The notes under the pieces are model-generated. The model did no database searches, was not told the origin of the DNA, and saw only the letters and a program-made list of their open reading frames with translations. A stretch of 23,438 nt of DNA from an uncultured Anaerolineae bacterium (GTDB lineage: Bacteria > Chloroflexota > Anaerolineae > Anaerolineales > UBA4823). The translations under genes and the position numbers were made by a program. Positions 1-6,091 of this stretch are shown in pieces; within the stretch, counting starts at the first letter, position 1, and the number at the start of each line of letters is the position of its first letter. Location: the NCBI GenBank assembly GCA_937129505.1, contig CAKZNJ010000015.1, forward strand, positions 1 to 23,438. The letters run 5' to 3'.

Positions 1-752
1 TCTGAGTGTAAGATGTTCATTGGGGGATCTCCAACAAAACGGGCGACAAATACATTAGCAGGGCGCTGGTAAATTTCGATGGGAGACCCAACTTGTTCAA
101 TCTTACCTTCATTGAGAATTGCCATCTGGTCAGCTAAGGAAAGCGCTTCAAGTTGATCGGGAGTGGTGTAAACTGTTGTGATCCCTAGTTCAAGCTGAAT
201 GCGCCGCAGTTCGCCGCGCATACGGTGGCGTAATTTGGCATCCAAATGGGCAATTGGTTCATCGAAAAGATAGGCTTTCGGTTTGCGCACCAAAGCGCGT
301 CCAAGAGCAACCCGTTGGCGTTGGCCGCCCGATAACTGGCGGGGCAAGCGATCGAGTAGTTCCTCAATCCCCAATAGCTTTGCTACTTCTTCCACTCGCG
401 CTTGAATTTGTTGTTCGCTCCATTCTTTCTTGCGCAAGGGCGCCCGAAGGGGAAAAGCGAGGTTTTCACGCACAGTCCTTTGGGGATATAAGGCATAGGT
501 TTCAAACGCCACTGCAACATCACGCTGATTGGGCAACAAATTGGTAATGTCTTGGTCATCCATGATGATCTTGCCCCCATCAAGTTGCTCAACGCCCGCA
601 ATGACCTTGATCGTAGTTGTCTTCCCTGCCCCGGCTGGACCTAAGAGACAGAAAAATTTTCCGTCTTCGATTTCAAGGTTGATCTCTTTCAGGGCTTGGA
701 TTTCTCCCCCTTTGTATTGTTTGGAAACGTTCGTCAGGGTTATTTTTGCCAT
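1..752 (-). CDS. ABC transporter ATP-binding protein, second ATPase of the pair (3' end cut off by window edge)
   Basis: About 250 N-terminal residues of a MalK/UgpC-like importer ATPase that energises solute uptake at the inner face of the membrane. Visible motifs are Walker A GPAGAGKT (38-45), signature LSGGQ (140-144), Walker B AYLFDE (160-165), D-loop HLDA (169-172) and the family's PPMN segment near residue 240. Two catalytic positions are unusual: the Q-loop Gln is Glu84 (FETYALYP), and the switch His is Pro198 (TTPDQ instead of THDQ; codon at 159-161). This subunit is therefore probably weak in hydrolysis and works as a heterodimer with the ATPase just upstream. The start at 752 gives a normal N terminus (MAKITL) and lies 30 bases after the upstream stop, with a purine-rich AGGAACGAGG before it. 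It is the last visible gene of the operon; the C-terminal TOBE domain and the permeases would lie to the left. Confidence 0.93.
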   Translation of the reverse strand, partial: MAKITLTNVSKQYKGGEIQALKEINLEIEDGKFFCLLGPAGAGKTTTIKVIAGVEQLDGGKIIMDDQDITNLLPNQRDVAVAFETYALYPQRTVRENLAFPLRAPLRKKEWSEQQIQARVEEVAKLLGIEELLDRLPRQLSGGQRQRVALGRALVRKPKAYLFDEPIAHLDAKLRHRMRGELRRIQLELGITTVYTTPDQLEALSLADQMAILNEGKIEQVGSPIEIYQRPANVFVARFVGDPPMNILHS

Positions 753-782
753 AGTTCTCGACCTCGTTCCTGCGCAGGATCA

Positions 783-1880
783 CTAATAGAGCAGATTGAC
801 TTCTTCCTGCCGATCAAAAAGATGAATCGGTTCATTGAACTTCAGATAGACCGTCTCATCCGGATTAGCGAAGAAATCAGGACCAACTTCAATTAAGAAG
901 AGTTCATCGGTAGATAGAAGAACCGAAAGCAGGGTTCGATCCCCTTGCGGCTCGGTGACATAGACTTTGGCAGCAAAGGAATCTTCTCTGGGAGTTAAGC
1001 TAACCGAAATGTTTTCGGGGCGAATGCCAAGTTGCACTTGAGGTTCGCCGTGATATTCACTGAGTTTTTGCGCAGCTTGGGGTGACAGCTTGATTTTGAA
1101 CGAAGGGGAGACGACATAATAATCACCGTTCTCGTTAGAAAGCTCGCAGTTGGCGAAGTTCATCGGTGGTTCACCGATGAAGCCGCCGACGAATTTGGTA
1201 TGGGGGCGGTTATAAACTTCTTTGGGAGTGCCGACTTGTTGCAGCTTGCCGAGATTCATAACGGCGATTCGATGGGCCATCGCCATCGCTTCGACTTGAT
1301 CGTGGGTCACATAGATGGTAGTTGTACCCAGTTGGCTATGCAATTCGACCAGTTCTTCGCGCATGCGGGCTCGCTGGCGTGCTTCAAGGTGGGAGATGGG
1401 TTCGTCCATTAACAGAACGGCTGGCTGGCGAACGATTGCCCGTCCAATACCCACCGCTTGCATTTGCCCGCCACTTAATCCCCGCACTCGCATTGGAAGG
1501 AGATCGCTAATGCCTAAGAAATCCGCTGCCCAGCGCACTTTGCGATCGATTTCTTCGCGGCTCATACCCCGCAAGCGCAAGGGAAAGGCGATGTTCTCAT
1601 AGACGCTCAAATAGGGGTATAGGGCATAATTTTCAAAAACCATTGCCACATTTCTCTCGCGCGGTTCCAAATCGTTCACCAATACGTCATCAAACCACAA
1701 CTCGCCTTTAGAGATCTTTTCCAAACCGGCGATCATCCGCAACGTAGATGACTTTCCGCAGCCTGAGGGTCCAAGCAAGGCAAACAGCTCGCCATCTTCG
1801 ACGCGGATGCTCAAGTCTTCAACCCCAATAACGTTGCCTTCGTAAATTTTCCAGATATTTTTCAAAGTCAAGACGGTCAT
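783..1880 (-). CDS. ABC transporter ATP-binding protein, first ATPase of the pair (MalK/UgpC-like)
   Basis: A complete 365-residue cytoplasmic ATPase of a carbohydrate/polyol-type importer. Motifs: Walker A GPSGCGKS (37-44), signature LSGGQ (135-139), Walker B LLMDE (156-160), and switch His193 in THDQ. The C-terminal third is TOBE/MOP-like, with GIRPENISV as in MalK/UgpC. Oddities are Glu83 where the Q-loop Gln is expected (VFENYALYP), MQAVGIGRA after the signature instead of RQRVALGRA, and Glu166 in the D-loop (SHLE instead of NLD). The start at 1880 is preceded by a strong AGGAGG and lies 9 bases after the stop of the small membrane protein gene, so the two are translationally linked. The neighbouring ATPase lacks the switch His, which suggests an asymmetric heterodimer. 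The substrate is not determined by this gene; a glycerol-like polyol is suggested only by operon layout. Confidence 0.95.
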   Translation of the reverse strand: MTVLTLKNIWKIYEGNVIGVEDLSIRVEDGELFALLGPSGCGKSSTLRMIAGLEKISKGELWFDDVLVNDLEPRERNVAMVFENYALYPYLSVYENIAFPLRLRGMSREEIDRKVRWAADFLGISDLLPMRVRGLSGGQMQAVGIGRAIVRQPAVLLMDEPISHLEARQRARMREELVELHSQLGTTTIYVTHDQVEAMAMAHRIAVMNLGKLQQVGTPKEVYNRPHTKFVGGFIGEPPMNFANCELSNENGDYYVVSPSFKIKLSPQAAQKLSEYHGEPQVQLGIRPENISVSLTPREDSFAAKVYVTEPQGDRTLLSVLLSTDELFLIEVGPDFFANPDETVYLKFNEPIHLFDRQEEVNLLY

Positions 1881-1889
1881 GCAAGCCTC

Positions 1890-2105
1890 CTATTTGACAT
1901 CGATTAAGGGGGGTTGATCTGCTTGAGAAGAGGTTGGTGGAGTTTTTCGCTTCTTAAAGGGATTAAACAACCAGAAGAAAACAATGATTGCCCAGACAAC
2001 CCAAACTCCCCAAATGGTGATGTATTGCTCGATGAACCGCAACCAAACTAACATCAAGATAAAGAGTAATCGATATGCCCAAGTAAGTTTATCGCCAATG
2101 TTCAT
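1890..2105 (-). CDS. Small two-helix membrane protein in the ABC operon (DUF2160/GlpU-like)
   Basis: A 71-residue protein with two hydrophobic segments, about residues 10-27 and 30-50, then a basic stretch (KKRK) and a polar tail. I chose the ATG at 2103-2105 because AAAGGAG lies just upstream; an earlier in-frame ATG at 2153 would add 16 residues overlapping the intergenic hairpin and has no good ribosome site. Family: the GDKL start followed by an aromatic-rich hydrophobic stretch reminds me of the DUF2160 small membrane proteins that accompany two-ATPase glycerol importers (GlpU). That is recognition from memory and not certain. It sits between the binding-protein and ATPase genes, so an accessory role in the permease complex is the reasonable inference. 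Confidence 0.75.
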   Translation of the reverse strand: MNIGDKLTWAYRLLFILMLVWLRFIEQYITIWGVWVVWAIIVFFWLFNPFKKRKTPPTSSQADQPPLIDVK

Positions 2106-2156
2106 TTCGGGCTCCTTTCGACCGCAAAGTAGAAATCGGTGAAGCTGAATCATTGA

Positions 2157-2190
2157 GGAGAAACGAGCCTCTTCGAGGCTTCGTTTCTCC
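2157..2190 (-). promoter_or_regulatory. Intercistronic stem-loop after the solute-binding protein gene
   Basis: An inverted repeat: 2157-2171 pairs with 2175-2190 around a TTC loop, 15 base pairs with one bulged base. It begins 14 bases past the end of the binding-protein gene. On the minus-strand transcript no U-run follows, so it is not a classic terminator in that direction; the T-run lies on the plus side, where there is no gene. A 3' stem-loop after a binding-protein gene commonly protects that mRNA segment and gives it higher abundance than the membrane genes. That role is inferred here. Confidence 0.7.
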
Positions 2191-2204
2191 TTTTCTAGAT
2201 ATTT

Positions 2205-3755
2205 TTATTGTGCTGGCAAGATTGACTGCAGCTCTTTCTCTAACTCCTGCAGGGCGACTTCGGGGGTCACTTCACCGGTAAGAGCTCGATTTACCCAGAG
2301 AATAATCGCTTCAGTTATGCGTTCTTCCTCGGGGAAAGTCGGCTTAGCAATGATACTGACCGACGTATCGCCAGTCAACGGATTAGTAGCGTTCAAATAG
2401 CGTTCGGGGACACCCACACCAGTTGGATCGCCCACTTTGCGCGTGCTGAGCACGGTTTGTCCGCCGGTTTTCAAGTACACAGAAGTGGGAACGTACGGGA
2501 TTGCCAAAACTTCGGCATCATCGTAAGTGGTAACCAGAGCTGATTGTCCGCCGAGTTTCATTTGGGCAATTTGGATGTCTTTACCCATCGCCCATTGGAC
2601 AAAGAGCCAAGCCAACTCGGGCTTCTTCGAGCTGGTGGGGATCAAATAGTCCCACCCTTCGATCTGGGTCATCTTGTCCTTTTTGATTGGGACACCGCTA
2701 TAGGCGATCTTACCGGCAGCTTTGGATTGTTCGGGGTCTTCGACCGCGAACGCCGCGTCGTCCCATTGAATTGCCATGGCGACCAAGCCCGATTGCTGAG
2801 CGGCTTGTTTCTCATCCCAGGTAGAACTTAAGACGCCCGGCGGGGCATACTTCAGTGACTCGATGATGAACTTCAATGCTTCTAGATTCTCAGGTGAGTT
2901 GACCACAACGGGCCCGTAAGAGTCACCTCGATTGTCAGGCAAGGCGATGTCTCGCCCGCCAAAGGAATAAATAACGTTCAAGAAATCGTACCATGCAGTT
3001 ACGTGACGCGCACCGCCCCAAGTGTGGCCATAGACATCATAGGTGAGTGTTTCACCAGCTAAGGTATCACCAGCCTTGCGGGTAAAGAACTCAGCCACAT
3101 CCATGTACTCTTCCCATGTTACCGGCGGCGAGGGCAGATCATAGCCATATTTTTCCTTGAAGGCCGCTTGTTCATCGGGATGGTCGAACCAGTCGTAACG
3201 ATACCACAGGTACATGCTGATAAAGTGGAAGGGCAAGCCGTACACTTTGCCTTGGTAGGTGTTTGTCTCACGGAACCAAACGGTATTGAGCAAGGAGCCT
3301 TCATAGCTGAAGTTTGGGTCACGTAAAGCTGGGTTGTTGTAAAACTCATCGATAGGGCGCAACCAGCCGCTGTTTACCAGCTTGCCCAAAGCGCGGTGGG
3401 GCTGAAGCACCACGTCATACACGCCTGTCTGGCCAGCAAAGTCCAAGGTAACCTTCTCAACCGCCTCTTCGTGACCCAAGCCTTCGATAATCACTTTCGT
3501 GCCAGTGATCTCCTCGAATTGACCCTTGAGTTGCTCGAGTGCTTCGAGTGGTGGCAGAGCCTCCCCGATGAGGCGCAAGGTCTGACCTTGCCAAGGTTTG
3601 GCAGCTTCAGCAAGAGACCATTCGCCGCTAGGAGGTTGTTCAACTGCTGCGGGGGCAGTTGGCTCAGGGGTGGGTGTGGCTGCTGGCGCACAAGCACCAA
3701 GGATAAGAGAGCCGACGAGGAAAAGGGAAAACCAAATTGTCACCTGACGATACAT
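2205..3755 (-). CDS. ABC transporter solute-binding lipoprotein (sugar/polyol type)
   Basis: A 516-residue extracytoplasmic binding protein that captures the substrate and delivers it to the permease. The signal sequence ends in a lipobox, LGAC (Cys22), followed by a Pro/Thr/Ala-rich linker typical of Chloroflexota lipoproteins. The rest fits the family 1 (MalE/UgpB-like) extracellular binding fold: ITGTKV near residue 85, a YGLPFHF stretch, KYGYDLPSPPVTWEEYMD near residue 200, and a late ELAWLFVQWAMGK segment. The long size and the KEKYGYDL and VYGH blocks recall the glycerol-binding GlpV type. A strong AAGGAGG precedes the ATG. It is the first gene of the transporter operon, 148 bases downstream of the GntR regulator on the same strand. 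The substrate is uncertain; glycerol or another polyol is the best guess from operon architecture. Confidence 0.93.
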   Translation of the reverse strand: MYRQVTIWFSLFLVGSLILGACAPAATPTPEPTAPAAVEQPPSGEWSLAEAAKPWQGQTLRLIGEALPPLEALEQLKGQFEEITGTKVIIEGLGHEEAVEKVTLDFAGQTGVYDVVLQPHRALGKLVNSGWLRPIDEFYNNPALRDPNFSYEGSLLNTVWFRETNTYQGKVYGLPFHFISMYLWYRYDWFDHPDEQAAFKEKYGYDLPSPPVTWEEYMDVAEFFTRKAGDTLAGETLTYDVYGHTWGGARHVTAWYDFLNVIYSFGGRDIALPDNRGDSYGPVVVNSPENLEALKFIIESLKYAPPGVLSSTWDEKQAAQQSGLVAMAIQWDDAAFAVEDPEQSKAAGKIAYSGVPIKKDKMTQIEGWDYLIPTSSKKPELAWLFVQWAMGKDIQIAQMKLGGQSALVTTYDDAEVLAIPYVPTSVYLKTGGQTVLSTRKVGDPTGVGVPERYLNATNPLTGDTSVSIIAKPTFPEEERITEAIILWVNRALTGEVTPEVALQELEKELQSILPAQ

Positions 3756-3903
3756 CTTTCTGCCTCCTTATCTTTTCACGAAATAGCTTGAATCCAGATC
3801 ACATACTGCTTTAGGGTATTACACACGATGGGTTCTCTTGCGGCGCACCTCCTTATAGGAAAATCAATCTTCAAATTCGAAAAACCTTCTTTGCGCAAAA
3901 CGT

Positions 3904-4701
3904 TCAACGGTGCCGATAAATGGTGAAAGAACTATATTCCGCTAAATGGTATTCGTAGGATAAAAGCAACGGTTCGCGGTTGCGGCTGTAATCAAGTTGT
4001 TCCATGTAGAGAACCGCAGAACCTTTGGGGATATCCAATTCAAATTGGCGGATGAACTGCGTGTCTGCGACAATCGGACGTAAGCGAGTGATTCCATAAT
4101 CGATTGGTTGGTGAAGGTCTTCCTCAAAAATGCGATAGAGAGAGACCTTGTGGATCAGTAACTCTTTCAGTGCTTCTAAATCCAGACGGGTGTTGCCTTG
4201 GTTTAGGAGACTCGCTCGAAAGATGTCCAACGAAGCAACCACCGGTTGGTCATCAGCGGTTCGGACGCGACGGATGAAGACCAGTGTTGTCCCCGGTTCC
4301 ACATCAAGGCGATGGGCGTAATCGCTCTCGGCTGAAATGGTATGGCAATCCAACAGCCGACAGCCGGGGCGGTGCCCAAGCGATTCGATAAGGGCGGTAT
4401 AACTAAAGTTGAGATCCAGCCGATTTTCAAGCATCGGCGTTTCGCTAACAAACGTTCCGATGCCTTGCCGCCGCCAGAGTAATCCTTGCTGCTGAAGCAA
4501 ACTCAGGGCAGCTCGCACCGTGCCGCGGCTGACACCCATTGCTTCAGCGAGCTCTAATTCGTTGGGTAAGCGTGAGCCGGGCGGAATTGCCCGGCTTTCG
4601 ATCATTTCCCGGATTCGGTTCGCGGTTAAAACAACCAGATTATCCTGATAAGGGGGCAGACTTTGATTGAAGAGTTCAAGCGTCACGCGCTCGTCGTTCA
4701 T
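3904..4701 (-). CDS. GntR family transcriptional regulator, HutC/UTRA subfamily
   Basis: A 265-residue one-component regulator. A winged helix-turn-helix occupies about residues 20-90 (PPGSRLPNELELAEAMGVSR, then TVRAALSLLQQQGLL and GIGTFV). A UTRA effector-binding domain fills residues 100-260, ending in the characteristic EPLLLSYEYHLAEYSSFTIYR. UTRA domains bind small metabolites, often sugars, phosphosugars or amino-acid derivatives, and release DNA. It lies directly upstream of the ABC operon on the same strand, so it most likely controls that transporter in response to its substrate and may also regulate itself through the inverted repeat in its leader. The ATG at 4701 gives a normal N terminus, but the ribosome site in front of it is weak. 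Confidence 0.93.
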   Translation of the reverse strand: MNDERVTLELFNQSLPPYQDNLVVLTANRIREMIESRAIPPGSRLPNELELAEAMGVSRGTVRAALSLLQQQGLLWRRQGIGTFVSETPMLENRLDLNFSYTALIESLGHRPGCRLLDCHTISAESDYAHRLDVEPGTTLVFIRRVRTADDQPVVASLDIFRASLLNQGNTRLDLEALKELLIHKVSLYRIFEEDLHQPIDYGITRLRPIVADTQFIRQFELDIPKGSAVLYMEQLDYSRNREPLLLSYEYHLAEYSSFTIYRHR

Positions 4702-4738
4702 TGAGCAGATGGATTAAGCAAACATAGTGAACGAGGAG

Positions 4739-4770
4739 TTGTCTAATGTATAATGTTTAATGATTGACAA
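4739..4770. promoter_or_regulatory. Candidate operator: TTGTC-N22-GACAA inverted repeat
   Basis: TTGTC at 4739-4743 and GACAA at 4766-4770 flank an AT-rich stretch containing three TAATG-like units. The site lies just downstream of the predicted minus-strand promoter of the GntR gene, where a repressor would block elongation or initiation. The wide spacing and short arms make this tentative. No copy was seen in the 3756-3903 gap in front of the binding-protein gene, which weakens the assignment. Confidence 0.3.
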
Positions 4771-4771
4771 T

Positions 4772-4800
4772 ATCTTAGCATATCTCTGGCGAGAAGTCAA
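4772..4800 (-). promoter_or_regulatory. Sigma-70-like promoter of the GntR regulator gene
   Basis: On the minus strand TTGACT (4800-4795) and TAAGAT (4777-4772) are separated by exactly 17 bases. The predicted transcript start is near 4765, about 64 bases before the ATG. The candidate operator falls at the start of this transcript. Confidence 0.55.
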
Positions 4801-4851
4801 TCCCTTTGGGAAAGCCAATCTGCCCATCTTCCCTGCAGATTTAACACTTTT

Positions 4852-4860
4852 TGGTATACT
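4852..4860 (+). promoter_or_regulatory. Extended -10 promoter of dnaN
   Basis: TGGTATACT is a TG-n extended -10 element with hexamer TATACT at 4855-4860. The -35 region is weak (CCTGCA at 4832-4837), which an extended -10 can compensate. The predicted start near 4867 leaves about 23 untranslated bases before the dnaN ATG. It therefore also argues against translation starting at the TTG at 4851. Confidence 0.5.
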
Positions 4861-4875
4861 CCATATATCCCACAC

Positions 4876-4881
4876 AAGGAG
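4876..4881 (+). promoter_or_regulatory. Ribosome binding site that fixes the dnaN start
   Basis: AAGGAG lies 8 bases before the ATG at 4890. It decides for this start over the in-frame TTG at 4851, which would add 13 residues and lies within the promoter. Confidence 0.8.
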
Positions 4882-4889
4882 TTGCGCTT

Positions 4890-6035
4890 ATGAAAGTGTC
4901 CGTCTTGCAAGAGAACCTGGCTCATGCTTTGAGCATCGTCTCTCGAGCTGTCTCGCCCCGCACTACGTTACCAGTTCTGGGTAATGTCCTGGTTGCTACC
5001 GACGAAGGGCGCTTGCGCCTTTCCGCAACCAATCTGGAGTTGGGCATCACTTGTTGGATTGGAGCAAAAATCGAGGAAGAAGGTTCAACCACCGTTCCGG
5101 CGCGCACTTTCAATGAGTTAGTCAGCACCCTCCCAGCCCAGACTGTCGAGATGTCCCTTAACCTGCGTACCCAAACGCTCAATGTACGCTGTGGCTCCTC
5201 GGATACCAACCTAAAATGCATCGATGCGCAGGAATTTCCCCCCATGCCAGCGCTGGATTGGGAGGATGGCATCGAGTTGAACGTTGCCGATTTGAAGGAG
5301 ATGATCCAACAAGTTGCCTTTGCAGCGTCGAAGGACGAAGCTCGTCCTGTGCTGACCGGGGTACAGATGACTATGCGAGAGCGGCTGATCACCTTGGCTG
5401 CGGCGGACGGCTTTCGACTTTCCTTGCGCAAGGGCGAGTTGCCCCGTCCAGCAGCAACTCCCGTTTCGGTCATCATCCCGGCGCGAGCCTTGGTCGAGTT
5501 AGCGCGCATCACGTCAGACAGCAATCAGACCGTGAGTATGCTCTTGCCTCCCGGCAGAGGACAAATTGTCTTTCATACTAAGGACGCCGAGTTGGTCTCT
5601 CAATTGATCGAGGGATCTTATCCCGAACTTGAGCAATTGGTGCCCACTCGCTATAACACCCGTACCGTCCTGCCCACCCAAGAATTTCTCAAAGCTTGTA
5701 AACGGGTTGAGATCTTCGCCCGTGAAGGATCGAATATTGCGCGCCTAAATATTACCCCTGGCGGTGAATTACAACCGGGATTGGTCGAGATCTCGGGTCA
5801 ATCGGAAGAGACCGGCTCCAACCAAAATCAAATTGACGCAACGATCGAAGGGCAACCGCAGTTAATTGCTTTTAATGTCAGCTTCTTACGAGAAGTGCTG
5901 GAAGTGGTCAAGACCCCTAGTGTTGCCTTGGAAACGACCTCGGAAACATCCCCTGGGGTGATCCGTCCTGTAGGGGATGAGAAGCTGGCAAGTTCTTTTG
6001 TCCATGTGGTCATGCCAATGCATTTAGGCAGTTAG
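4890..6035 (+). CDS. dnaN: DNA polymerase III beta subunit (sliding clamp)
   Basis: A 381-residue ring-forming processivity factor that tethers the replicative polymerase and other clamp-binding proteins to DNA. Length is normal for the family (about 365-390). Family blocks in order: N-terminal MKVSVLQENLAHAL, the SRAVSPRTTLPVLGNVLV segment, TNLELGI, a middle-domain DEARPVLTGV, AADGFRLS, GSYPELEQLVP, and the C terminus VHVVMPMHL, which matches the conserved clamp ending (usually VMPMRL). It leads a plus-strand cluster with a PPDK-like ATP-grasp protein and a deoxynucleoside kinase, and no dnaA, recF or gyr gene is adjacent. Whether it is the only clamp gene in the genome cannot be told from the window. 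Confidence 0.97.
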   Translation: MKVSVLQENLAHALSIVSRAVSPRTTLPVLGNVLVATDEGRLRLSATNLELGITCWIGAKIEEEGSTTVPARTFNELVSTLPAQTVEMSLNLRTQTLNVRCGSSDTNLKCIDAQEFPPMPALDWEDGIELNVADLKEMIQQVAFAASKDEARPVLTGVQMTMRERLITLAAADGFRLSLRKGELPRPAATPVSVIIPARALVELARITSDSNQTVSMLLPPGRGQIVFHTKDAELVSQLIEGSYPELEQLVPTRYNTRTVLPTQEFLKACKRVEIFAREGSNIARLNITPGGELQPGLVEISGQSEETGSNQNQIDATIEGQPQLIAFNVSFLREVLEVVKTPSVALETTSETSPGVIRPVGDEKLASSFVHVVMPMHLGS

Positions 6036-6039
6036 CGAA

Positions 6040-6067
6040 AGAGAAGGAAAACAATTTTCTTTTCTCT
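6040..6067 (+). other. Intercistronic stem-loop after dnaN
   Basis: 6040-6051 pairs with 6055-6067 around a CAA loop: 12 pairs including one G-T, with one bulge. It starts 4 bases after the dnaN stop. The stem is AT-rich with a U-rich 3' arm, so it could act as a weak terminator or processing site that lowers expression of the next genes. It has no clean U-tract beyond the stem. Confidence 0.45.
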
Positions 6068-6091
6068 ATGGCATTTGTTACCCAACAATGA
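6068..6091 (+). CDS. Possible 7-codon leader ORF coupled to the next gene
   Basis: ATG at 6068 opens a reading frame encoding MAFVTQQ, whose TGA stop overlaps the ATG of the next gene in an ATGA arrangement. The next gene has no visible ribosome binding site, so reinitiation after this mini-ORF would explain how it is translated. The mini-ORF itself has only a poorly spaced AAGGAAA, buried in the preceding hairpin. It could easily be chance. Confidence 0.2.
   Translation: MAFVTQQ

Noticed and set aside
2157..2190. Terminator for a plus-strand gene, because T-residues follow the stem on that strand
   Set aside because: No plus-strand gene leads into it; the operon here is on the minus strand, so an intercistronic role is more likely.
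3396..3791. A 131-codon plus-strand frame over the start of the binding-protein gene
   Set aside because: It is antisense to the lipoprotein signal and binding domain and has no ribosome site or recognisable domain.
4851..4889. A TTG start for dnaN 13 codons upstream
   Set aside because: It lies inside the extended -10 promoter and upstream of the predicted transcript start; the ATG at 4890 has an AAGGAG site and matches family N termini.
4922..5524. A 200-codon open frame antisense to dnaN
   Set aside because: It overlaps the clear dnaN gene completely, has Ser/Arg-rich composition typical of an antisense shadow, and resembles no family.
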